Source: Hippasteria phrygiana
Taxonomy: Eukaryota; Echinodermata; Asteroidea; Valvatida; Goniasteridae
NCBI GenBank assembly: GCA_037893225.1
Contig: JAZGUH010000627.1
Location: forward strand, 1,054,001-1,118,000
Reading direction: 5' to 3'
Length of the DNA: 64,000 nucleotides
Shown here: piece by piece, positions 54,111 to 63,516 of the stretch
How positions within the stretch are numbered: position 1 is the first letter of the stretch
How the letters are laid out: each line of letters begins with the position of its first letter
Notes under the pieces: generated by a model
Seen by the model: only the letters and a program-made list of their open reading frames with translations
Databases searched by the model: none
What the model was told of the DNA's origin: nothing
Made by a program: the position numbers and the translations under genes

Positions 54111-55244
54111 TTTGATTGTTGATTTGCTTGTTTGTTGACTGATTAATATATATGTCAATGCATTGTAACAGCAAACCATTTAGAATTTTAGGTTTTTCAA
54201 AGTGGTGAACTTCTGAGATAATTTTGCAGGTGCGTCATGTGAAGTGACTAAATCAAACGCATTGAGGCAAATACTAATTGATTGAAATGTACTTAACGGG
54301 TTTCTATAGCTAATACAATTTTGTAATGATTTCGTACCACTCTTCATTACACAACTTATTCAAACACCAGAGTTGCTTGTACACTGAAATGTTATAACTA
54401 TTGTGTATTTTCACCCTTTCATGTAAATCCGATACCAAGAAGTATACAAGAGACAAACATTATTTCATTAAGTTGAATCTTTCGTATCCAAAACTTCAAT
54501 ATTGTAAAGCACTGGGATACATTTAGGGTTCAGACTGAGGTGCGATCGCTTGGCCTTCTCCAAGACAGAGAAATAAACAAAAGTCATTGATGTAAACATG
54601 GGAGCTCAAGTAGAGAGAGTCCATGGTGTAAACAAAAAAGATATGTCAATACCGTTGGTACGTTCCTGTTAAGATGTACAATATACAACATGCAAGGAAG
54701 GATATTTTCGTTTAATTTTCTTGTATCCTTCTTTGTAATTTCTATCGCAGAGGAATGAATTAGGCCTACGTTCGTTCAGAAATTGCAAGACTTTTGATCC
54801 CATTTATATCACACTGTAAGTGTTTGGCAACAAATGAAAACAACAGCCAAATTCACATTAATGTTTGGATCATCGCTGTCATTACGACTCGGTTTTTCCA
54901 TCCGTTTCGGCATTCCCATCGTATTTAATCAATTACGGTTCGTGCTTCGCGTATCAAAATGATATTCAATATACGAGGCCTTGTAGGGTTCGGTTAGCGT
55001 GAAAATCAATCAAAGAATAGCGGAGATAATCCCTCCGGAGCCCGGGCTGAAATCACCAGCCGTCCGGCGGGACGATTCCCCATCGGCAAATCGCCTCGGA
55101 CTGCCAGCGAGCGTATAGAGCCAACGAAGATTCCAATTTGCGAGACAATATCTCATGCACTTAAGACAGATATTAGCAGGAGCAAACCCCAAGGAGACGG
55201 GCTGTTGATCTGAGCAAATTTTACAGAACTGCCAAGCACACAAC
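54111..55244. other. Unassigned DNA; repeat-free GC-richer 54.87-55.2 kb
   Basis: No gene is recognised. Bases 54870-55200 have higher GC, several CpG and ATCAATCA-type motifs. A 78-codon minus frame there shows no known domain. It could be regulatory. Confidence 0.25.
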
Positions 55245-55465
55245 AAAATTGCTTAGCACAACAAGTAGGCCCCTATTGCTTAGTAAAAACAGGTTACCGG
55301 CTAAAGGTTCATGTTATTCTCACGCTATACAAACAACAGCTGAACAAAGGTACAAGCAATTCACGTCACATGAACATTCGGTTTAGTGATGCTGTCTTTA
55401 TCAAAGAATAATTTTCATGCAAAGCAAACGTCTTGTGCTTAGCAGCTCCGTGAAATTGCCTTCTG
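55245..55465 (+). mobile_element. GCTTAGCA repeat family
   Basis: AATTGCTTAGCACAACAAG, AACAGGTTACCGGCTAAA, CAAACAACAGCTGAA and GTGCTTAGCAGCTCCGTGAA are in the family order. The ends approximately mirror each other (TTGCTTAGCA and TGCTTAGCAGC), so a MITE is likely. Confidence 0.65.
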
Positions 55466-56360
55466 GTCTGACAGGCGAACAAGGATCTTGGATTTCAAAA
55501 ACACGGTATTTTGTTTTCAGTTCCCAAGGATTACGGGGTGAATGTTTGGAATGGCGTAGGAATTGCAGTCGGCCCTTCTGATAATTACAGTCGGGGAGAG
55601 CGGCGTGGCTGGAGATGTCTTGAAACGTTCAAGTGAAATATTCCTGTTGACGTCTCAATGCCCTTTATCAAGAGAAGTGGAATTCGCGAAAGCCACTGCA
55701 GTTAAATTTCATAATCATTATCCTTGAGCCGGGAGTTTTATAGGCTTGTTTCTATTGTAATTTCTCAAACTTGGAATTTTTCATTCGTAAAATTATATAT
55801 CCTTAGGGACCAGACAATATTTTGTAAGGTTGGTGATTTTCAAAAATTTCAATTCAATGGATTTTCCTCAACGAATTACGAGAGAAACGTGCATTTTGTA
55901 ACGACTAAAAGCACTCACTACACTGTTTACTCAATCTGGTCTTCCTAAAATAATGTTTTATTGTATTTCGCGCGAAAATTGATGTACAGAATTAATATGA
56001 TACAGGAACGGCGCGCTTCTAATTAACAATTCGAAAGTTATTAAATACATCCCCTTTAAAGACAGACCAATTCTTCCTGCGATGTGTACCAAAGTTGCGC
56101 TAATTGTTAAGGTGATTTAGGCTAATACCAAGTAATCTCATGTTGGGATATGACACAAAATTCAGCACTTGAGAACTATTTAAATTTGAATTTTCCCGTT
56201 AAACTCTGAAGAATGAAAAGGCATTAATCCCCGGCTAGTTAAACCACAGGATTCGTTCATAAAAGTAATATATATGTAAAATTGTAATCATGCCCTCTGT
56301 TTTACACTGCACTCTAACACATGTACAATTCCATATTTATTTTTATTTTAATTCTTTCTG
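55466..56360. other. Unassigned DNA
   Basis: No gene or repeat family is recognised. Only frames of up to 74 codons are present. Confidence 0.3.
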
Positions 56361-56369
56361 GTAATGAAA

Positions 56370-56625
56370 CCCGAGGATTCCTTAACAATGCCATGTTGTA
56401 CTGCAGCTCGAAAACCCAAGGAAACCTGTAGAAGACGAAAAAATATGTTTCGTTTTTATAGAGATGGGAGGAAAACCCCAGAATGCTATTCCGGGGAAAA
56501 CCCCACGGAATCAGGCAGAAACTAAAAACGCCAGTCCACATGTCGCCCCGGGCGGGATTCGAACCCGGACCACAGGGTTGGAAGGCAAGGAAAGTACCAC
56601 TAAACCAACCTGACTCCCCAACGCG
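56370..56625 (-). mobile_element. tRNA-Gly-derived SINE, minus strand
   Basis: On the minus strand from about 56619 the head reads GGTTGGTTTAGTGGTAC (A box), TTGCCTTCCAACCC (anticodon arm with TCC in the loop) and GGTCCGGGTTCGAATCCCGC (B box). Downstream is GACTGGCGTTTTTAGTTTCT and GGGGTTTTCC repeats to about 56450. The anticodon arm resembles tRNA-Gly(TCC), CTGCCTTCCAAGCAG, but its 3' strand is decayed. It is thus a tRNA-derived retroposon, not a functional tRNA. Confidence 0.75.
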
Positions 56626-56639
56626 CAAGTAGCAATTAA

Positions 56640-57800
56640 ACGCTGGTATTTTTTTGCATTTTGGATGATACAAATTTGGGACATTTCCTCGTTTTTGTGT
56701 CATCTCAAGGCTCAAGCTCCTCAAGTACCAGATTGTTTTATGGATATCGCCCAACACAAGGCCACTCAAGGTGTGAGCTACAAAAAGCATAAAAAAAAAA
56801 AAAGACAGAAATCACATTGATAGAAGGTAGAGTATTCACATTTCGTTTGAATTGTGAAAGATTATAGGTGGAAGGGAAGCCGGTTTATACAGGTAAAGAG
56901 TTCCAAAGAGAGGCAGTGCGATGGGGGAATGAACTTGAAGACTATCTCACAGTACCAGCCTTAGGAACAACAGTGAAAGGATGTGATGAGACAGCCAGGT
57001 GATTAGAGTGCCTGAAAGTTTGGACGGGGGAACTAAACACGAATGGCCACTGGAACACCTTCCATTAAACTCTTGCACATGAAACTCGACAAATGTTTAG
57101 AGTGTTACGAGTGTACATTATTTTGATTTCTTGGTTCAATACTAAACTTGTTATCGGATCGTTTGTTATTTTGAGAAGAGCAAAATGCGCAACTTCACTT
57201 TGACAAATGTCCACTTAAACCAAACCCATATTCTCCGAAGTTGTATACTGAATTATTCAAATGTCGATTTATAAACAACATGACAGATTTCTCATCAAAT
57301 GCAGCCCAGAAAAGTTAGCAATTTCCAAATTTGAAGCTCGATGCGCGCGGTATGAGAACATACTCTCCGTGAAGAATGTCGCTAGCATTGTGGCTGGGTA
57401 TTTGTCGTTACGCGGGCGGGTTTTCTTCGCTTAACAGAAGCAAAGGAAAGATTTACAGCTAACCGTGGCCTTGTCATGGTAGCCCCGCTACGAAATGACT
57501 TCATTTATAAAAGGTTTCGTAAATGTTTAGATTTGTAACAAACAGCACTAAATCCAGAGGACAACCGGTGGCGATTTATATTTTGGATTTTCCTTTGGAG
57601 GAAAGCCGACAACTCGAAAGCTTGATTTAGTGAGAGGGGGGAATTGGGTGAGGCCCGGGGCTTGAGAGAATCGGTTCATGATCGGATAATGGGATCTGGG
57701 AATTCATGTAAGGGGGGGGGGGGGGCTGGGGAGATGGAACTATCATGGGAAAAACTTTGGATTAGTGATGATGGCGCTGCAAAGCACAATTTCCTTAGGA
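56640..57800. other. Unassigned DNA
   Basis: An A14-like run lies near 56789-56802 and a G14 tract at 57712-57725. No gene or family is recognised. Confidence 0.3.
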
Positions 57801-57804
57801 CGAA

Positions 57805-57975
57805 AAAGTCTTGCTTATAGTTTAACAGGTTACCAGCCAAAACCCGTGGTAATTTTCATGCTAAGCAAACAACAGCTGAATACCACCACGTGAAAGTTTG
57901 GTTGACATTCCTGTGTTTTTTTTATCAAGGAAGACTTTTCATATTTAGCAAAATATCTGTGATGATAGTGTTGCC
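57805..57975 (+). repeat. GCTTAGCA repeat family, partial copy
   Basis: GTTTAACAGGTTACCAGCCA with AAAC, CATGCTAAGCAAACAACAGC and GACATTCCTGTG match the 26.5 kb copy. It abuts the AAGCCAGTTC MITE that starts near 57996. Confidence 0.6.
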
Positions 57976-57995
57976 ATGTGTGGTAGACGGTATTG

Positions 57996-58218
57996 CTAAT
58001 AAGCCAGTTGGGATTCGCAAAGGTCAAAGGTTATTCGGGATAAAATTGCTGACGTAATGTCACGCCATGTTACGCGAACGCCCATTCTGATTGAATTTAA
58101 CATGTGCGCGTTGTGCGCACACCTTTTGCGTGCACACGCGCGGGTTAGGTCACGCGGGTCATTCGGGATAAAATGTCACTGTGCACATGAGCAGTTGAAA
58201 TACCGAACTGGCTTATTG
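57996..58218 (+). mobile_element. AAGCCAGTTC MITE, uninterrupted copy 2
   Basis: AATAAGCCAGTTGGGATTC at the left and TACCGAACTGGCTTATT at the right are inverted. CGCCCATTCTGATTGAATTT (58078-58097) shows the uninterrupted site that is split in the copy at 62.8 kb. Confidence 0.9.
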
Positions 58219-58677
58219 TGGTGGTGATGTTGGTATTGACAAACGCATGAAAAAAAACAACAACGATAACGACAACGACGGCGGTGACGATGGCAACGTA
58301 TCGACGATCACAATGAATTGATGACACCGGTGACAATGATGGTGACAATTGTCATGTGGAATTTGGTGATGATGTCGAGTGTTAGCAAAATGAAGACAGA
58401 TAAAGTGAATTCATTATTGCAACTAGTTGGCATGGGTGAGTTCCACGACGACTGAGTTATGGTAAAGCAGTCTGCTTTGTAGATACCCAACTATTACAAT
58501 GGGCAGTCCACTGAGTCCAGCCACCATGACTCTAAATAACACGTTCATTTTAAGCGTCAATTTTCATGTTAGCCTTCCTTAAAAATTGAGGACAGAATGT
58601 GGCTACTTTTCAGTACAAAATTAAAATCTTGGTTGAAAATTCAATTCCTGTAATGTAGGCCTAATTTGTCCCCAAAC
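58219..58677. other. Unassigned DNA
   Basis: Short AACGAC-type repeats lie at 58255-58290. No gene is seen. Confidence 0.3.
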
Positions 58678-58775
58678 ACACTGCGAAAACCGTGGTGTTA
58701 AAATAACACCATCTATCATGTATCTATACTGAAACATTCGTCTAATATTTATACCACGCTGTTAATTTGAAAGTA
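58678..58775 (-). mobile_element. GGTGTT-family MITE, inverted copy
   Basis: ACACTGCGAAAACCGTGGTG and TTAAAATAACACC begin the copy. GTATCTATACTGAAACATTC is the complement of the core at 12490-12512 and 59630-59655. The right end (TACCACGCTGTTAAT) is decayed. Confidence 0.6.
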
Positions 58776-58822
58776 TGATATAACATTGGTATCGAGTTAA
58801 TTAAACAGTTGGCAGCTGTGTT

Positions 58823-59222
58823 CATACTTTGTGTGATTCAACATATACATGAAATAACAAACCTGTGAAAGGTTGAGCTCAATCTGTCATTCAAGTAAAG
58901 AGAAAATGACGGAAAACTATATCATACTTTGTGTGATTCAACATATACATGAAATAACAAACCTGTGAAAGGTTGAGCTCAATCTGTCATTCAAGTAAAG
59001 AGAAAATAACGGAAAACTATATCATACTTTGTGTGATTCAACATATACATGAAATAACAAACCTGTGAAAGGTTGAGCTCAATCTGTCATTCAAGTAAAG
59101 AGAAAATGACGGAAAACTATATCATACTTTGTGTGATTCAACATATACATGAAATAACAAACCTGTGAAAGGTTGAGCTCAATCTGTCATTCAAGTCAAG
59201 AGAAAATGGCGGAAAACCATAT
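58823..59222. repeat. Four-copy 100-bp tandem satellite
   Basis: The unit beginning CATACTTTGTGTGATTCAAC starts at 58823, 58923, 59023 and 59123, an exact 100-base period. Copies 1-3 differ by a single base in AGAAAATGACGG (G to A in copy 2). Copy 4 has about five changes toward its end. There are no unique spacers, so it is a satellite and not a CRISPR array. Near identity suggests recent amplification or homogenisation. Confidence 0.97.
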
Positions 59223-59582
59223 TATGGAATTATAACAGTGGTTTTGTGTACGTTGATTGTGTGCTTTTTTCTAGTGTTATTATCGAGAAAAAAACATGGC
59301 GTTTTTGAAGGTCTTCAGATACAATTCTCTCGAAGATGACAGCATTTCAGATGGAAATATTTCCAAGGATTGTTACTAATATAGTTTTTAAAAACAGCTA
59401 GCTTTCAGACTGAAACTACTTTTTAATCATTACCAAAGCTATATCATAAACAAGAGCACTATGTGGCCACTCTTCACGAAAGAATACAAAAAATTTTTAA
59501 AAATCGATTATCTGCCCTAATCAATTATCTTGTCCAAATTCGACCCAAATATGTCACGCATGCCAAACCATGGGTGACTTTC
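59223..59582. other. Unassigned AT-rich DNA
   Basis: No gene or repeat is recognised between the satellite and the next MITE. Confidence 0.3.
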
Positions 59583-59697
59583 CACGCTGCAAAACTGTGG
59601 TGTTTTAACGTAACACCAAGCGATGTCATATTGAACGAATGGTTCAGAATAGATACCGCGGGTGTTAATCTAACACCATATTTGTGAAAACGGCAGA
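59583..59697 (+). mobile_element. GGTGTT-family MITE
   Basis: CACGCTGCAAAACTGTGGTG starts the copy. GAACGAATGGTTCAGAATAG and GGTGTTAATCTAACACC follow, matching 12440-12552. Both are in plus orientation. Confidence 0.75.
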
Positions 59698-60106
59698 TAA
59701 AAATGAAAGTGTTAAATCAACACTTACGCATCTCTGTGCCAACACGTCAAAAAAAATTAAGATACTGCCAAAATAGACCAACTTACTATTTCCAAACTTC
59801 CCCCTAAAAATCCAAACTGATTCAAGATGCTTCCTTGCAGAGAGGGATAACGACTTCTTGGCATTATCCAGACCCGCAAAAGACATATGGCTACAATCAT
59901 CTTGTTCACGGAAATGAGTTTCCGTGTTGTTCAATTCAGTGATTTTCCTGGGTTTCACAGCTGACAAGTCGGCGTCCGGTTTGCCGGGTTCTGGTCAATT
60001 TAGCGCAGCACGCCAAGCCCCGGCCGGGGACCCGAGGATTCACCAGAAAACACGGTGGGACAAGTAGGCCGTTTCTTGCTCTGTTCCTATGAGATCTAAG
60101 AACTGG
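59698..60106. other. Unassigned DNA
   Basis: A GC-rich part at 59960-60060 has CpG and short frames (65-100 codons, minus) without motifs. Confidence 0.3.
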
Positions 60107-60312
60107 GGCACAATTCGTGCAACTGCTAAGCACTAAAATTTGCTTAGCATGAAAAGTTTTCTCTTGGTAAAAACAGGATTACCAACCAAAATTCCATGTC
60201 CATGCGTATTGCTTGTGACTGGTATTCAGCTTTTGTTGTTTAGCGTGAAAATCACATGAACTTTTGGCTGGTAACCTGTTTTTTTCCCAAAGCAATACTT
60301 CTCAGAAATTGG
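60107..60312 (+). mobile_element. GCTTAGCA repeat family
   Basis: AACTGCTAAGCACTAAAATT and TTGCTTAGCATGAAAAG open the copy. CATGAACTTTTGGCTGGTAA and AAGCAATACTTCTCAGAAA close it. The inverted relation of AACAGGATTACCAACCAAAA and TTTTGGCTGGTAACCTGTTT inside shows a foldback structure. Confidence 0.65.
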
Positions 60313-60334
60313 CCCCAGGCTCTTACAGGCCATG

Positions 60335-60386
60335 CATGTGCCGACCTCACCACTTGTTTGCATGTGCCGACCTCACCACTTGTTTG
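60335..60386. repeat. 26-bp exact tandem duplication
   Basis: The 26-base unit starting CATGTGCCGACCTCACC is present twice without change (60335-60360, 60361-60386). Confidence 0.95.
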
Positions 60387-60900
60387 CATGCTTTGAATTT
60401 TCTTCTTCTGAAGAGCCTTTTGAGAGCCCTGCAGTTGAGGGATTTAAAAGCTACAGTGTACAGCCTCAGTCGGGGATTTAAATCTGAGCATTTTGGAGGA
60501 ATCGGCCCCTGGAATCGGCCTTATTTGGCCATGGACTCTTGGAGTGAAGGGATTTTTCATTATTTTTTTAAATGGACGATTGCGAATTTGGCTTACTGTT
60601 AGGGATGGTCTTAGGAGGTGTGTATTACGAAAATAAATTATCGGTCAAACCCTATTTATTGTAAAGAAAGAAAGATGATAGGTAAACATTCATCTTGGCG
60701 TACAGTTTAGCAGTAGCGAGGCCAGGTTCTGCTGGGGGGGGGGGGGGGGGGTGCAAAGGGGGAACAGGCATTTTCGAAATTTTCCCCTCAGATTTTGAGA
60801 ACGAAATTTTTACATTTTCGTTAAAAAGTGTCGTGATTTTTTGTGGCCCTGAAAAAATAATTGGAAAAGTGCGGGAGGTGTGAGTTTGTATTGCTATTCA
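60387..60900. other. Unassigned DNA with G18 tract
   Basis: G18 lies at 60734-60751 after GAGGCCAGGTTCTGCTG. No gene is seen. Confidence 0.35.
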
Positions 60901-61065
60901 AACCGTGGACCTTTAACAAAGAGGACAATAGGGTCCACGATTGTGTCAAGGTCCACGATTGAAAATCGTGTACAAAACCTATGGGAAGCCTTCCGAAAAA
61001 GTTGAAGTACAAACAAAAGAGGGACAATATAAGGTCCACGTTGAAGGTGTTTACAAACATGTGTG
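60901..61065 (+). repeat. GGTCCCC repeat family, copy 3
   Basis: GACCTTTAACAAAGAGGACA, GGGTCCACGATTG, AAATCGTGTACAAAACC, and GAAGGTGTTTACAAACATGT follow the order seen at 12.7 and 18.3 kb. Confidence 0.75.
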
Positions 61066-61249
61066 TGTGTGTGTGGGGGGGGGGAGGGGTGGGGGTGGGG
61101 GTGGGGGGGGGGGGTGGGGGTGGGGGGTGGGGGGGGGGGTGGTTATGGTTCAGTCTTTAATGCCCGGCGCTTTCAAGAGCCTTGACAAATAAGTCAATGT
61201 CCAAAGTGTATACGTCAACAAAATACAGATGTCCGGGGGGGGGGGGGGG
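61066..61249 (+). repeat. G-rich minisatellite and G15 tract
   Basis: A TGTG run leads into about 70 bases of GGGGT/GGGGGT and longer G runs (61075-61143). A separate G15 tract lies at 61235-61249. The first block has far more than four G-tracts and could form G-quadruplexes. Confidence 0.9.
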
Positions 61250-61259
61250 TAGGGGGAGC

Positions 61260-62775
61260 ACGAGTTTCCAAATAGTTAACTTGAATGAAAACACCTAGCG
61301 TATATTTACTCTAAGCGCTCATTATCCTCTTAAGCCAAAATCTACAACTAGTTCTTATCACCACGCGTTTCCCACTCAATTAAACTCAATTATAACCAGG
61401 AGACCACCATTTCTTCAGGGTCTATGTGCCAAAAGTGTGGCTAATCGATCCATTTCACAGCCTGTAAAGAATGTAGTTTTTAACAACTTTAGGAAAATAC
61501 TAATCAGTACCGATGAATCTGCGAAAGGAAATGTTAATCATAATGAACGTGCTGTATGCGTCTATCTATACCCGCAGACAACTTGGATTTTATAGCCTGC
61601 AAGTCTTCAAATACCAATGACGCACCCAAACTTACAAAAATCGAGAAAAATACTGACGACCCCCCTAGCTGTTTAATTAAGAAACACGTGAAATTAAACC
61701 CTGATTTAACACATTTCACCTTCTATTTGTTATTAATTAAAAAAAAAAAAAAAGCTAATTTGAATAAAGAAATTTAAGGCATAAAATGTCGTCAGACTGT
61801 GTTACGGAGCTTTAAGGTCAATAGCACAGCGGCCGTTGCCGACATCACCCAACCATTCGTACTTCATACTATGAAGTACAAATCGTGTCTATATTCAAAT
61901 GAATTTTGTTTCTAAATTATTTCCTCAAATTCTTAACGTAAACACGCTTAGATCCTAGCAGTGTGTGTGGATAACTTTCTATATACCACAGAAGGTTTAC
62001 CATATTAAACTCCAATAGTGAGAACACCGAAGCCAATATTTTGTTGTGAAAAAATTGTTTATGGTGTAACAACCAACATTATTCCCGATTCAGGTGTCAA
62101 CACCTATTTTCTCATAGCATCTGAAAGGGAAGTGGGAATGATTACTGAGAAAAACAATTTCTCCGGAATCACCGAGAGCCATGGCGTGACTCAGGAGATC
62201 GGCTGACCCGTGGAAAGGCTCGCGGCCACGGTAGACTCATCTTGGCTCGCTCCGCTCCACCTATTTGCTGTTCCAGTTGGCAACGGGATTGTACAAGGGT
62301 GAGTGGGGATATTAAAAACGTCCGAAGGAAGCCACTCATGGCCACGGGCTAGGGATGTGGTCACGGCCAGCTTACTAAACCGTACACACTGTAATGAGCT
62401 GAGGGGTGAGAAAGCGATCATGTTTGATGCGCCTTGGACTTTGTTTTTCACTTTCTTGCGCTGAAGTTGGCTCTGGTTCGAACAGTAATTTGAAAAACAC
62501 AAGTTGAAGCGGTCATGAAAGAAGCACCTCATGTACCAATGTGACCTTCTATTTGACTTTTTTTTAATGTCTCCCAAGTTTGTATTTTGAGATTAAAACA
62601 CCAGAATAAAGACAAATGAATGAGCTTCCCAATTATACCAAGTCTATCCCTCTCTTATTCAAATACAAAATGCGACGCGAAAATACAAACGGCACCGTGT
62701 TACAACCTTGCAAAAAATATATTTACAGAAAAACGGCTTTGAGACATTACGCGTTGCGCACGCCGCCAACGTCAC
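61260..62775. other. Unassigned DNA
   Basis: An A-run lies at 61741-61753. At 62200-62400 the sequence is GC-richer, with a 128-codon minus frame and a plus-strand AAGG|GTGAGT donor-like site at 62298/62299. No open coding frame or acceptor supports an exon there. Confidence 0.3.
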
Positions 62776-63170
62776 AATAAGCCAGTTCAGTATCTCAAAG
62801 GTCAAAGGCTATTCGGGATAAAATTGCTGACGTAATGTCATGCCATTCTACGTCGCCCATTCTGGGGTGCGTTTTGGCGGTCATAACCGAAAACTGGTTC
62901 TGTTGTTTCTCATTGTTTAATCACTTTGGAGATTTGAGGATTTCATTGTGATGCGTAATTTTCGCCTCTTTCAAATTCCCAAAGAAATTCACCGACAAGA
63001 AGCAACCGAACAAATTCTTGGTTCATGGCTTTTGTGACCGCTAAAACGCACCACTGATTGAATTTAACACGTGCGCGTTGTGCGACCACCTTTTCAGTTC
63101 ACATGCACGCGTTAGGTCACGCGAGTCATGTCGTTGCACATGCGCAGTTGAAATACCGAACTGGCTTATT
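62776..63170 (+). mobile_element. AAGCCAGTTC MITE, copy 3, interrupted
   Basis: AATAAGCCAGTTCAGTATC opens and TACCGAACTGGCTTATT closes the element. GGTCAAAGGCTATTCGGGAT, TGACGTAATGTC, ATTGAATTTAACACGTGCGC and GTTAGGTCACGCGAGTCAT match copy 2. A 189-base insertion splits it at CCCATTCTG|ATTG. Confidence 0.92.
62865..63053. mobile_element. 189-bp MITE nested in the AAGCCAGTTC MITE
   Basis: The ends are GGGTGCGTTTTGGCGGTCA and, reversed, TGGTGCGTTTTAGCGGTCA. They are flanked by CTG at 62862-62864 and 63054-63056. The uninterrupted copy at 58.08 kb has a single CTG there, which proves a 3-bp target duplication. Three-base duplications are made by CACTA and PIF/Harbinger transposons among others. 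The family is not assigned. Confidence 0.9.
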
Positions 63171-63174
63171 GAAC

Positions 63175-63385
63175 AACTTCAACCTTTTCAACTGAATCTG
63201 TCTTTTTTCACAACAACATCGCTCTTGAAAATTCAATGATACTAAACTTTCCAAAATGCAAAAATCTCAAAATTGATTCTGCCATTTATTTTGATGCATG
63301 TGTAGGAGCCTACATGACTTCTAGCACTACAAATAGGGCTGTAAATGGTTCCTTTTTAACTTCTGTCTTTTTACTGTCACAGTTC
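63175..63385. other. Unassigned DNA
   Basis: A 69-codon frame (63236-63445, +) enters the following hairpin. No motif is recognised. Confidence 0.3.
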
Positions 63386-63516
63386 AGCGCAACTGGAGTC
63401 TTGCGCAAGTTTATTGTATCTCCTCCTGAGTTCATATCCCTATGAATGGTTTCATTTAAAGGGAAATTAGCTCAGGAGGGAGTACAATAAACGTGCGCAA
63501 GACTCCAGATTGCGCT
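63386..63516. repeat. 131-bp inverted repeat with about 55-bp arms
   Basis: AGCGCAACTGGAGTCTTGCG and the reversed right arm AGCGCAATCTGGAGTCTTGC agree and continue through GTTTATTGTA and CCTCCTGAG. The loop is about 20 bases (63441-63461). It resembles a MITE. A hairpin transcript would be possible. Confidence 0.85.

Noticed and set aside
56314..56790. 158-codon minus-strand frame
   Set aside because: It reads through a tRNA-Gly-derived SINE.
58823..59222. CRISPR array
   Set aside because: The 100-base units are directly contiguous, with no unique spacers, and the genome is eukaryotic.
62150..62300. Exon ending at a strong AAGG|GTGAGT donor
   Set aside because: Each frame reaching the donor lacks a plausible start or acceptor; the frame with the best peptide is preceded by a stop with no pyrimidine tract.
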